Shown here: positions 46,234 to 53,847 of the stretch, one piece after another
How positions within the stretch are numbered: the first letter of the stretch is position 1
Layout of the letters: each line of letters begins with the position of its first letter
NCBI RefSeq assembly: GCF_900142885.1
Contig: NZ_FRCL01000010.1
Location: 62,001-126,000 of the forward strand
Direction: 5' to 3'
Origin: Flavobacterium xinjiangense
Lineage (GTDB): Bacteria; Bacteroidota; Bacteroidia; Flavobacteriales; Flavobacteriaceae
DNA: 64,000 bases
Position numbers and translations under genes: made by a program
The notes under the pieces: model-generated
What the model was told of the DNA's origin: nothing
Databases searched by the model: none
Seen by the model: only the letters and a program-made list of their open reading frames with translations

Positions 46234-46284
46234 TCTAGTAAAATAAGATTTCCCAGAAAAAGCAACATTAAAAATCAAGCTGTT

Positions 46285-46956
46285 ATGGAAAAATATATAG
46301 TGAAAATAAAATATATAAAAAATGTCACTCATGATGTGTTACAAATTGTAACCACTAAGCCGGATATTTATAGCTTTTCACCTGGACAAGCCACAGAGTT
46401 ATCAATTAATAAAGCTGGGTGGAAAAGTAAAAAAAGGCCTTTTACTTTCACTAGCCTGCCGCAGGATAGCGATCTGGAATTCACCATAAAAACATACCCG
46501 TCGCACGAAGGAGTCACCAATGAACTTTTAAAATTAAAAAAAGACGATGAGTTAATTTTACATGAAGTATTTGGTTATATTTCATACAAAGGCGAAGGTA
46601 TCTTTATCGCTGGAGGAGCAGGTGTTACCCCCTTTATATCCATTTTTAGGCATCTTAAATCGATAAATAAAATTGGGAATAATAAACTTATTTTTGCTAA
46701 TAAAACTAAAGAGGATATAATACTAGAAGGTGAATTTAAAGAATTGTTGGGCAATAATTTCATTAATATTCTATCACAGGAAAAACGTGTTGGATATGAA
46801 TATGGCCAGATTGATGAAAAATTCATTAAAAACAACCAAAAAGGGACGAATGAATTATTTTACATCTGTGGACCTCCACCCATGATGGAAGCAATAGAAA
46901 AGTATTTATTAGTTCTAAATGTCAAAGAAGACCGTATTATAAAGGAAAAATTTTGA
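46285..46956 (+). CDS. flavin/ferredoxin-type NAD(P)H oxidoreductase
   Basis: 223-residue two-domain reductase: FAD-binding barrel (RPFTFTSLP, the FAD motif) and NAD(P)-binding domain (GAGVTPFISIF, FYICGPPPMMEAIE). No iron-sulfur domain is attached, so it probably passes electrons to a separate partner such as ferredoxin or flavodoxin. It is 51 bp after mlaD and shares the unit, but a mechanistic link to lipid transport is not evident. Confidence 0.85.
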   Translation: MEKYIVKIKYIKNVTHDVLQIVTTKPDIYSFSPGQATELSINKAGWKSKKRPFTFTSLPQDSDLEFTIKTYPSHEGVTNELLKLKKDDELILHEVFGYISYKGEGIFIAGGAGVTPFISIFRHLKSINKIGNNKLIFANKTKEDIILEGEFKELLGNNFINILSQEKRVGYEYGQIDEKFIKNNQKGTNELFYICGPPPMMEAIEKYLLVLNVKEDRIIKEKF

Positions 46957-46993
46957 TATGTGGGAAAAGTGTCAAATCCCTGCTATTTTAATG

Positions 46994-47058
46994 TGTGAAT
47001 CCTACAACTTAATACTATAGTTATGTAACACATCGTTTTACTGTTGCCATTACCTTTA
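46994..47058 (+). promoter_or_regulatory. stress-regulon promoter of the DUF4382 lipoprotein gene
   Basis: TGTGAATCCTACAA at 46994-47007, GTTATGTAA at 47020-47028, TTACCTTTA ending at 47058. Exact spacing; 43 bp before the ATG. Confidence 0.8.
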
Positions 47059-47101
47059 CTAAATACTATAAAGTATTTTATAACGATAAAAACAATCGAA
47101 A

Positions 47102-47869
47102 ATGAAAAAAATGAAAATTATTCTATCTTTCATCGTATTAGGGATTATTATGATTTCTTGCAATAGCAACGATGATACAGCTTCAAGTTATCCTTACGCT
47201 GTAAAAATGACTGATGCTCCAGGACCATACCAAAAAGTAAATATTGATTTACAAGGGGTAGAAATAACTGGAGATGCTGGAGAAACAGTAACATTGAATG
47301 TTCGCAAAGGAATATACAATCTACTTGATTTTACTAACGGTGCAAGTACACTTATTGCTACTGATACACTACAAGTTTCTAAAGTTGCACAAATTAGACT
47401 TATACTTGGAACAAATAATACGGTAGTTGTTGATAATGTAAGTTATCCTTTGAGTACGCCAAGCGCTGATCAATCAGGACTAAAACTGCAAGTACACCAA
47501 ACACTTGAACAAGGTATTTTGTATAGTGTCTTACTTGATTTTGATGCTAACAAATCAATTGTGAATACAGGAAACGGAACGTATAAATTGAAACCGGTTA
47601 TTAGAACAATTGAAGCTGCTATAAGTGGAAATATAAAAGGTAAAATTACACCTGTCGGTTCTTTGGCTGTAGTTACAGCTGTTGATGTTCTTACAAGTTT
47701 ATCCTATTCAACAAACGTAAATGCAAGCGGTGATTTTTTAGTTATGGGACTTCCTTCAGGGACTTACAATGTAACTATTACCCCTGTTTTACCTTTATTG
47801 CCTATAACAAAAAGTACTATCGTAGTGACCACGGGTAATACAACTGACATAGGAACAACTGCATTTTAA
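47102..47869 (+). CDS. DUF4382-domain lipoprotein
   Basis: 255 residues. Lipoprotein signal with Cys20 (IMISC), followed by NSNDDT, an acidic tag like those that target lipoproteins to the surface in Flavobacteriia. Residues about 30-165 are a DUF4382 domain (VKMTDAPGPYQKVNIDLQGV, LRLILGTNN-type strand), followed by a carboxypeptidase-regulatory-like beta-sandwich (about 175-255, ISGNIKGKITP, SGTYNVTITP). Probably a surface-exposed beta-rich protein; function unknown. Confidence 0.85.
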   Translation: MKKMKIILSFIVLGIIMISCNSNDDTASSYPYAVKMTDAPGPYQKVNIDLQGVEITGDAGETVTLNVRKGIYNLLDFTNGASTLIATDTLQVSKVAQIRLILGTNNTVVVDNVSYPLSTPSADQSGLKLQVHQTLEQGILYSVLLDFDANKSIVNTGNGTYKLKPVIRTIEAAISGNIKGKITPVGSLAVVTAVDVLTSLSYSTNVNASGDFLVMGLPSGTYNVTITPVLPLLPITKSTIVVTTGNTTDIGTTAF

Positions 47870-47894
47870 AAAGCATAAATAGATCTGTTACATT

Positions 47895-47933
47895 AAACAC
47901 TTAATTTTTTTTATAAATTGAGTGTTTTTTTTT
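47895..47933 (+). terminator. intrinsic terminator
   Basis: AACACTTAATTT pairs with AAATTGAGTGTT (one G-U) around a short T-rich loop; nine T follow. Confidence 0.8.
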
Positions 47934-48031
47934 ATCATAAAACATTCTAAAATGAGATACTTTTTAAATTAAAAAACACAACGTCCTCAAATTATAAAAA
48001 CAGTCCATTCAAAAAACAAAAACTAATTATT

Positions 48032-48232
48032 ATGAAAACTGAAACTGAAATCGAAGATGCAATTCTTAAAATCACAATGAAAATCAAAACTGACTATCCA
48101 GAATTATCTAAATACTTGGAAGAAATGCCTACCACCATTCCCGACGTCAAAAATCCTGAAATAAATATTAAAATTTTACAAGATTACTATAATTCTTTGG
48201 AATCATTGTTAAAAAAATATACGTTAAAATAA
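48032..48232 (+). CDS. small hydrophilic protein, unknown
   Basis: 66 residues, Lys/Glu-rich and helical (TEIEDAILKITMKIKTDYPEL, LQDYYNSLESLLKKY), without signal or membrane segment. Start ATG follows an AT-rich leader; no copy of the stress promoter is visible, but it lies between two regulon members. I do not recognise a family. Confidence 0.6.
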   Translation: MKTETEIEDAILKITMKIKTDYPELSKYLEEMPTTIPDVKNPEINIKILQDYYNSLESLLKKYTLK

Positions 48233-48350
48233 TACCATTATAAATCATAAATAATTACTTTTATTTTTTTTAGAACCAAGTATAATGTAAGAGTGAATTT
48301 AAAATTTACTTATTCTTGTTTTTATAATTTTGAAATTAAACTTAAAATTC

Positions 48351-48752
48351 ATGATTAAAATTTATAGTCATTTAGAAAGTGTTTTTGAAAAACTCACTTC
48401 TGTAGCAACAAGTATTCTCGGTAATTCAATTACATTTATTATTGCTTTAGCTTTAGTGTTATTCTGGTGGGCCAACAGTTTTTTTGCCACACGAGATTTA
48501 CATCAAATTATTGGAGATATTATTTTTGGAACCACTTTTTTAAGTTTATTCATCATTCAAAAATCATTTAATAAATTTTCAGCCTCATTACATTTGAAAA
48601 TTAATGAGCTAGTTTCCTCCCACGATACAGCTAGTAATACGGTACTGAATGTTGAAGCGAAAACAGAACGTGAAATAACAGAACTTTCTAAAGAGTATAG
48701 CGAACTTGCTGAAAAAATTAGTGATCTTAACGATGAAATTGAAGCTAAATAA
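48351..48752 (+). CDS. low-affinity iron permease family protein
   Basis: 133 residues from the ATG at 48351 (the in-frame TTG at 48330 is less likely because the family starts near MIKIYSHLESVFEKLT). Two hydrophobic segments (ITFIIALALVLFWWANSFF; IIFGTTFLSLFIIQKSF) and a Glu-rich cytoplasmic tail match the PF04120 iron permease family, known for Fet4-like low-affinity transport in fungi; bacterial roles are unproved. A degenerate, one-base-shifted look-alike of the stress boxes lies upstream but I do not count it. Confidence 0.78.
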   Translation: MIKIYSHLESVFEKLTSVATSILGNSITFIIALALVLFWWANSFFATRDLHQIIGDIIFGTTFLSLFIIQKSFNKFSASLHLKINELVSSHDTASNTVLNVEAKTEREITELSKEYSELAEKISDLNDEIEAK

Positions 48753-48791
48753 TTTATTTTTTATGCTAAAAAAAACAGTTCATTAGCAATG

Positions 48792-48856
48792 TGTGAAATA
48801 TATAAGTTTTGAGTTAAATTCTATAAGCCAAATCATGTACCAATCATCGAACTTTG
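48792..48856 (+). promoter_or_regulatory. stress-regulon promoter of the CsbD gene
   Basis: TGTGAAATATATAA at 48792-48805, ATTCTATAA at 48818-48826, GAACTTTG ending at 48856. Exact spacing; 41 bp before the ATG. Confidence 0.8.
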
Positions 48857-48896
48857 TAGAATCATGAACACTTTTTCATGGTATAAATAAATCAAA

Positions 48897-49082
48897 ATGA
48901 AAGCGGAAGAATCAAAAGGGAATTGGGACGAACAAAAAGATAAATTAAAACAAAAGTTCGCTGCATTGACTGATAATGATATGTTGTTTAAGGAAGGTAC
49001 AAAAGACGAACTGATTACAAAACTTCAACAAAAACTGGGAAAAACTAAAGAAGAATTACTCAAAATCATTGAAGGACTTTAA
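48897..49082 (+). CDS. CsbD-family stress protein
   Basis: 61-residue CsbD-like protein: NWDEQKDKLKQKFAALTDND, then EGTKDELITKLQQKLGKTKEEL, the whole-domain pattern. In Bacillus the csbD gene belongs to the general stress regulon controlled by sigma-B. Soluble and charged; no enzymatic activity is known. Its own promoter directly precedes it. Confidence 0.92.
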   Translation: MKAEESKGNWDEQKDKLKQKFAALTDNDMLFKEGTKDELITKLQQKLGKTKEELLKIIEGL

Positions 49083-49266
49083 ATAAATTTCAAAATAATC
49101 GGTTTTAACATTTACCTCTATATATTTACTTTTTTAATTATTACAATCACTACTCCAGTTTTATCAGCAACCAAATTAACTTCCTTTAAAAGTTTTAGTT
49201 TAAATTGAAATACCCTATTACTAAATCCGTTTTTTACTTCAAAAAATAAATGCTAAAGTTTAGACA

Positions 49267-49731
49267 ATGAAGAAAACAATTTACACACTGGCTGCAATAA
49301 CGGTAATGGCAGCAACCTTATTACTGGGATGCAATACTTCTACTAAAAAACAAGAAGATGCGATAGATGATGTAGCCGATGCTCGAGAAAATACGGAAGA
49401 TGCCAAAGAAGAATTAATGCTGTCAAAAAAAGAAGCAAATGCCAACGAGTGGAAAAAAATTAAAAAAGAGACTAATACCAGAATTACAGAAAATAAAATT
49501 CGAATTGCTCAATTAAAAATTAAAATGACAAAATCCGGATACTCAATTGATACTTTGTACGCTAAAAAAATTGAAGAACTGGAACAAAAAAATAAAAATA
49601 TCAAGATTAAAGTTGATAGTTATAAAAATGATACCACTGATGATTGGGAATTATTTAAACGAGAATACATTCACGATATCAACGAACTTAATCGAGCAAT
49701 AAAAGAAGTCACGGTTTACAATAAGAAATAA
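49267..49731 (+). CDS. sll1863-like stress-response lipoprotein
   Basis: 154 residues: lipoprotein signal with Cys22 (LLLGC), then a long charged alpha-helical coil (NEWKKIKKETNTRITENKI, YAKKIEELEQKNKNIK, DDWELFKREYIHDINEL), the pattern of proteins annotated as sll1863-family stress response. Probably periplasmic. It begins 184 bp after the CsbD gene; no copy of the stress promoter is visible directly upstream, so it may depend on read-through or another promoter. Confidence 0.75.
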   Translation: MKKTIYTLAAITVMAATLLLGCNTSTKKQEDAIDDVADARENTEDAKEELMLSKKEANANEWKKIKKETNTRITENKIRIAQLKIKMTKSGYSIDTLYAKKIEELEQKNKNIKIKVDSYKNDTTDDWELFKREYIHDINELNRAIKEVTVYNKK

Positions 49732-49741
49732 TCAATATGCA

Positions 49742-49771
49742 AAAGGCGAGCTAATTAACTCGTCTTTTTTT
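49742..49771 (+). terminator. intrinsic terminator
   Basis: AAAGGCGAG and CTCGTCTTT pair (one G-U) across CTAATTAA, then seven T. Confidence 0.82.
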
Positions 49772-49833
49772 ATGGTTTAAAATTTTATAAAAATTAAATG
49801 TTGATTCTTTTAAACCTAAAAAATGCGCTCAGG

Positions 49834-49898
49834 TGTGAATAATGTAAGTTTTATAAAAAGTTTTGTAACACTTTTCTCCGCATTCATGGCCACCTTTG
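49834..49898 (+). promoter_or_regulatory. stress-regulon promoter of the outer-membrane/YtxH operon
   Basis: TGTGAATAATGTAA at 49834-49847, GTTTTGTAA at 49860-49868, CCACCTTTG ending at 49898. Exact spacing; 34 bp before the ATG. Confidence 0.8.
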
Positions 49899-49932
49899 TA
49901 TTATAACAAAAACACATTAAAAATATATTAAA

Positions 49933-50565
49933 ATGAAAAATTCAAAAATTATTTTAGCGTCATTAGTACTAACTGTTATGGGTTTTACAAATAGTAATGC
50001 TCAAAGTAGTAATGTTACAAAATTTGGTGTAAAAGGGGGAGTTAATTTCTCAAATTTATACACAGACAATGCAGATGACGAAAATGTCTTAACTGGTTTT
50101 AATGTTGGTTTGTATGCAAAGGTTCCCGTAACCAATTCTATTTCTATTCAACCTGAAATTTATTACACAGGAAAAGGTGCTGAAGTAGTTTATAACAATG
50201 CTTTTGCTTCCGGAACGGCAAAATTCAAACTGAATTATATTGAAGTACCAGTTATGTTAGTTGCAAACGTTACCAAAAATTTCAATGTACAAGTAGGACC
50301 TTATGCAGGTTATTTAATTAGCGGTAAAACTACAAACGAATCTGGAACTTACAATTTCCAAGACAATATAAACACAGATGATTTCAATAAAATTGATGCT
50401 GGTGTCGCTGCTGGTCTTGGGATCGATTTAGAAACAGTTAGTTTTGGTGTACGATACAATTACGGTCTTACTAAAGTAGGAAAAGAAAATCCTACAACAA
50501 AGCAGACTTATCCTGACGCAAAAAATAGTGTTTTGAGTTTTTATGGAGCTTTTTCATTTAACTAG
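49933..50565 (+). CDS. PorT-like outer-membrane beta-barrel protein
   Basis: 210 residues: signal peptide (about 1-24, ending SNAQS) and an eight-strand-type outer-membrane barrel with KFGVKGGVNFSNL, YAKVPVTNSISIQPEIYYTG, VQVGPYAGYLI, VSFGVRYNYGL and a C-terminus ending YGAFSFN. First gene of a group with small membrane and YtxH proteins. Function unknown; an osmotic or envelope-stress role is inferred from context. Confidence 0.85.
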   Translation: MKNSKIILASLVLTVMGFTNSNAQSSNVTKFGVKGGVNFSNLYTDNADDENVLTGFNVGLYAKVPVTNSISIQPEIYYTGKGAEVVYNNAFASGTAKFKLNYIEVPVMLVANVTKNFNVQVGPYAGYLISGKTTNESGTYNFQDNINTDDFNKIDAGVAAGLGIDLETVSFGVRYNYGLTKVGKENPTTKQTYPDAKNSVLSFYGAFSFN

Positions 50566-50687
50566 TACCCAAAGCGGTAATAAAAAAATTAATATTTTAA
50601 AAAAATACATAAATAACTGCAATACAGTTAATTAATTTTTTTAAATTTAAGTAATAATTAATAATTAACAATTAAAAAATAGAAATC

Positions 50688-50840
50688 ATGAGCAATCTTC
50701 TTTACACAATCGCAGTAATTTTAATCATTTTTTGGGCAATCGGATTCTTTGCATACAGTGCAGGTGGACTAATACATATCCTACTTGTTATTGCAGTAAT
50801 TGCAGTAATATTGAGACTTATCCAAGGGAGAAGATTATAA
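50688..50840 (+). CDS. lmo0937-family small membrane protein
   Basis: 50 residues: MSNLLYTIAVILIIFWAIGF, a short AYSAGGLIHILL turn, then AVIAVILRLIQGRRL. This is the lmo0937 family layout: two hydrophobic helices and a basic end. Family members are typical of stress loci in several phyla. Start ATG at 50688 and stop TAA are unambiguous. It lies 32 bp upstream of the YtxH gene. Confidence 0.85.
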   Translation: MSNLLYTIAVILIIFWAIGFFAYSAGGLIHILLVIAVIAVILRLIQGRRL

Positions 50841-50872
50841 AAAAATAGAATGTAAATATTAAAAAAAAAGTT

Positions 50873-51217
50873 ATGAAAGCAGATAAAGTAGTATTAGGTA
50901 TATTAGGTGGTGTGGCTGCCGGAGCATTATTAGGAATATTGTTTGCCCCTCAAAAAGGAGACAAAACAAGAAGAAAAATTTTGGATAAAAGCAATGATTA
51001 TGCTGATGAGTTAAAAGACAAATTAGACACATTATTAGGAACCATGACTAATAAATATGAAAAAATTTGGAAAGAAGGGGAAAATTTAATTTCTCAAGGA
51101 AAATCAAAATTTGAAGACATTAAATCGGAAGGAAAATCAAAATTTGATGATGCTAAAGCTGAAGGGCAAACAAAATTTGATAATTTAAAAAGCGAAATAA
51201 AAAATTCAAATATTTAA
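50873..51217 (+). CDS. YtxH-domain stress protein
   Basis: 114 residues. An N-terminal glycine-rich membrane helix (VVLGILGGVAAGALLGILFAP) followed by QKGDKTRRKI is the YtxH signature. The tail contains an 11-residue repeat (GKSKFEDIKSE, GKSKFDDAKAE, GQTKFDNLKSE), an amphipathic pattern like those of LEA or apolipoprotein-type helices that bind membranes or protect against water loss. ytxH of Bacillus belongs to the sigma-B/sigma-H stress genes. Operon member. Confidence 0.9.
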   Translation: MKADKVVLGILGGVAAGALLGILFAPQKGDKTRRKILDKSNDYADELKDKLDTLLGTMTNKYEKIWKEGENLISQGKSKFEDIKSEGKSKFDDAKAEGQTKFDNLKSEIKNSNI

Positions 51218-51269
51218 AACTATTTGAGTACCAAAATTTCATAATACAAATAAGATTAAATTTTAAATC

Positions 51270-51617
51270 ATGGACAACCAAGCAACACCAATAGAAATGC
51301 TTTTTGAAAAAGCAGAGGATTACACTCGAACAACTGTAGAATTAGCAAAACTAAATGTTATTGATAAATCTGCCGATGTTTTATCCTCGCTCCTTTCAAG
51401 ATTAACCGTTATTATTGTTGTTGCTATGTTTGCCCTATTGATTAATATTGGACTTTCAATTTGGATAGGTGAATTACTTGGTAAAACCTATTACGGTTAT
51501 TTTCTGGTTGCCAGTGCATACTTTATTCTAGCTATCGTCATAAATAGCTTTAAAGATCAATGGATTAAATTACCCGTTAGTAATTTTATAATCACAAAAA
51601 TGCTTAAAAAAAGATAG
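51270..51617 (+). CDS. phage-holin-family (YqjE-like) membrane protein
   Basis: 115 residues: charged N-terminus (PIEMLFEKAEDYTRTTVELAKL), two hydrophobic helices (about 46-70 and 78-96), basic end (TKMLKKR). This matches the putative actinobacterial holin-X/YqjE group, commonly found beside YtxH in stress operons and not a phage lysis gene. Stop and next ATG are two bases apart. Confidence 0.82.
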   Translation: MDNQATPIEMLFEKAEDYTRTTVELAKLNVIDKSADVLSSLLSRLTVIIVVAMFALLINIGLSIWIGELLGKTYYGYFLVASAYFILAIVINSFKDQWIKLPVSNFIITKMLKKR

Positions 51618-51618
51618 T

Positions 51619-51972
51619 ATGAAAAAGAGTAATGAAACGGACGATTTAAATGAGACTATCGCTTTATTAGAATACAGACAAAAGCAAGAATTAAGGATAC
51701 TCAAAGAACAATTTGAAGTGACCTATGATAGCTTAAAACCTCTAAATATTATAAAAAAAGCCTTTAATGATATGACCACTTCGTCAGAATTAAAAGGCAA
51801 TCTAATTAATAATGTTATTGGTATGTCTACCGGTTATCTGACTAAAAAACTTTTATTAGGCTCAAGTCATAATCCATTCAAAAGAATATTAGGTAACGTA
51901 TTACAATTTGTAATTACAAATGTCGTTACTAAACATACCGACGCTGGGAAACCTGCTGAATTATTGGAATAG
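51619..51972 (+). CDS. small protein of the YtxH operon, unknown
   Basis: 117 residues with an N-terminal coiled stretch (ETIALLEYRQKQELRILKEQF) and a C-terminal part with weakly hydrophobic helices (NLINNVIGMSTGYLTKKLLL, ILGNVLQFVITNVVTKH). It resembles proteins that follow YtxH/holin-like genes in Bacteroidota and may form a complex with them. No defined function. Confidence 0.75.
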   Translation: MKKSNETDDLNETIALLEYRQKQELRILKEQFEVTYDSLKPLNIIKKAFNDMTTSSELKGNLINNVIGMSTGYLTKKLLLGSSHNPFKRILGNVLQFVITNVVTKHTDAGKPAELLE

Positions 51973-52131
51973 TACATCATAGTACTAAGATTAAAAAATA
52001 TTCCTACTTTTTTGTTTTTTTTATATAGTTATATTGAAATATATTCTATAAAATGGATCACATTTGCTACGGTATAGGTTACTTTTACGCATATACTTTC
52101 TGCTAATTTAATTTTTTTGAATAAAAAAGTA

Positions 52132-53256
52132 ATGATACCTCCCAAGAAAAATGATTTAATGCATGTTATAAAAAAAAATTCTTTTAAAAATAAAGAAGAA
52201 GAAAAACCTGCAACACAATTAAATCTGCCTATTCCGGAATTGGAGCATCATAAACTAAAAATAGCGAAGCAAGCAGCTGAATTAGTGAGTACTAGAAAAG
52301 AACTTGCCATTCAAGATGAAGAGAACGAGAAAAGAGTTTCAGAACTTGTATTTCTTAATAAAAAAATCACCTTCAAAAATTGTGAAATTGCTATTCAAAC
52401 TGCAGAGTTGAATATCGCTAAAAGAACGCTACTTGCTCAAAACCAAGAAAAAGAAAAAAGAACGGCCGAATTTATTGTTGCAAATGAAGAACTGGCATAT
52501 CAAAACATCGAAAAAGAAAAAAGGGCAGTTGAACTAAAAATTGCAAATAAAAAAATTGCTTTTAAAAACAAGGAACATGTATTTAAAACCGCAGAGTTAA
52601 ACATTGCTAATAGAAAACTTATTTTTCAAAATGACGAAAAAGAAAAACGAGCAGCAGAATTAATTATTGCAAATAAAGAACTTGTTTTTCAAAACGAAGA
52701 AAAAGAAAAAAGAGCTTCTGAATTAATTATCGCCAATGAAGAACTTGCTTTTCAAAATGAAGAAAAAGAAAAACGGGCCGCTGAATTAATTATTGCGAAT
52801 AAAGAACTTATTTTTCAAAATGACGAAAAAGAAAAACGAGCCGCTGAATTAATTATTGCCAATAAAGAACTTGTTTTTCAAAACGAAGAAAAAGAAAAAA
52901 GAGCAGCTGAGTTAATTATTGCTAATAAAGAACTTGCCTATCAAAACCAAGAAAAAGAAAAGAGAGCAAAAGAATACCTATTGGCAAATAAAGAACTCAA
53001 GAAAGCGCAAGCATATCAAAAAGAATATATAAAAGGGCTCGAGAAAATGATGTTTATGACCTCCCATAGAGTTAGACAACCCATTACCAATATTTTAGGA
53101 CTTTCAGCACTTTTGGATCAAAACATAAATTCTCCAGAAGAACTAAAAGTTTACTTAGATTATATCAAACAATCCGCTTTGGCATTAGACAGCTTTACTA
53201 AAGACCTTACCTCATTTATTTCAGAACTAGGAAAAAAAGGGGAAATCAATTCATAG
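52132..53256 (+). CDS. coiled-coil DHp-only histidine kinase-like protein
   Basis: 374 residues from the ATG at 52132 (an in-frame TTG at 52117 adds five). Residues about 40-285 are a continuous coiled coil of the 21-residue unit, degenerate at first and regular in eight units. It ends in a HisKA-like dimerisation helix pair: MMFMTSHRVRQPITNILGL with His312, then YLDYIKQSALALDSFTKDL. The HATPase domain is absent: the protein stops about 60 residues after the His. It therefore cannot autophosphorylate, but could be phosphorylated in trans or act as a phosphotransfer or dominant scaffold for the related kinases (inference). No stress promoter copy with proper first box is visible. Confidence 0.82.
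   Translation: MIPPKKNDLMHVIKKNSFKNKEEEKPATQLNLPIPELEHHKLKIAKQAAELVSTRKELAIQDEENEKRVSELVFLNKKITFKNCEIAIQTAELNIAKRTLLAQNQEKEKRTAEFIVANEELAYQNIEKEKRAVELKIANKKIAFKNKEHVFKTAELNIANRKLIFQNDEKEKRAAELIIANKELVFQNEEKEKRASELIIANEELAFQNEEKEKRAAELIIANKELIFQNDEKEKRAAELIIANKELVFQNEEKEKRAAELIIANKELAYQNQEKEKRAKEYLLANKELKKAQAYQKEYIKGLEKMMFMTSHRVRQPITNILGLSALLDQNINSPEELKVYLDYIKQSALALDSFTKDLTSFISELGKKGEINS
52480..52983 (+). repeat. eight 63-bp coding repeats (coiled coil)
   Basis: Exactly eight units of 21 codons; unit 2 is divergent (ANKKIAFKNKEHVFKTAELNI), the others follow ANKELxFQNxEKEKRAAELII. Same unit as in the kinases at 18.1 and 23.6 kb. Confidence 0.9.
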
Positions 53257-53748
53257 AAAATCTAAATTACCTATTTATACCTTTCCAATTTTGAAATAAA
53301 AATTTTGAATCATAAGTTGTAATTCAAGACATACTCCACTCTTTTTACTTGCACTATTTTACTCGTTCTATCCTGAAATTATAAATTTACAAAAAGGTAA
53401 AAAGAAAAATTTCAAATTAGTATATCCTCATTTTTCAAAGTACTCATCTTAAGATTTGTAAAAAGAAATACAAATCTTTTATCTGATGATTCCGCATATA
53501 ATTTTTTGTGAAAATTAGTATTGCTTGACATCCTCAAATTGTTTGATTAAAAATAATCTCAAATTTACTTTCCATACCATTCGTATTGCATTTATGTAGA
53601 AAAAAACTACGCTGGTTTTTGAATGAAATTTAAGTTTTTTTTAGGTTTTTTTTTAATTTTTTTTAGTACCTAACTATAGATAAAAACAATGAACAAATAT
53701 AAGAAACTGTAAGACAATGACTTAAAAAAAACTAGTGAATATAAAATA
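53257..53748. other. intergenic stretch without visible gene
   Basis: About 490 bp, very AT-rich with T-runs near 53640-53665. I see no convincing ORF, tRNA or terminator stem. It precedes a stress promoter. Confidence 0.5.
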
Positions 53749-53813
53749 AGTGAATTTTACAAGCTAATTTTTTAATTGTATAATAGATTTAGTCTATAAC
53801 TAGCCAATCTTTG
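53749..53813 (+). promoter_or_regulatory. stress-regulon promoter of the second ice-binding gene
   Basis: AGTGAATTTTACAA at 53749-53762, ATTGTATAA at 53775-53783, CAATCTTTG ending at 53813. Exact spacing; 34 bp before the ATG. Confidence 0.78.
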
Positions 53814-53847
53814 TCATAGATAATTTCTTAACCTAAATACAATAAAA

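Noticed and set aside
48309-48345. AGTGAAT... followed by GTTTTTATAA before the iron permease gene.
   Set aside because: The spacing is shifted by one base and no -7 element lies at the fixed distance; the invariant AA at 13-14 is missing.
51270-51617. Holin-family protein as a sign of prophage.
   Set aside because: No other phage genes are present and the YtxH/lmo0937 context is typical of stress operons.
52017-52060. ATTCTATAA upstream of the DHp-only gene resembling box 2 of the stress promoter.
   Set aside because: There is no TGTGAAT-type box 21 bp upstream and no TTTG at the fixed distance, so it is not counted.
17457-53813. LytTR-type response regulator as the binder of the 21-bp direct repeats.
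   Set aside because: LytTR sites also have this period, but no LytTR protein is encoded in the window and the AraC-type gene itself carries the site; kept only as an alternative.
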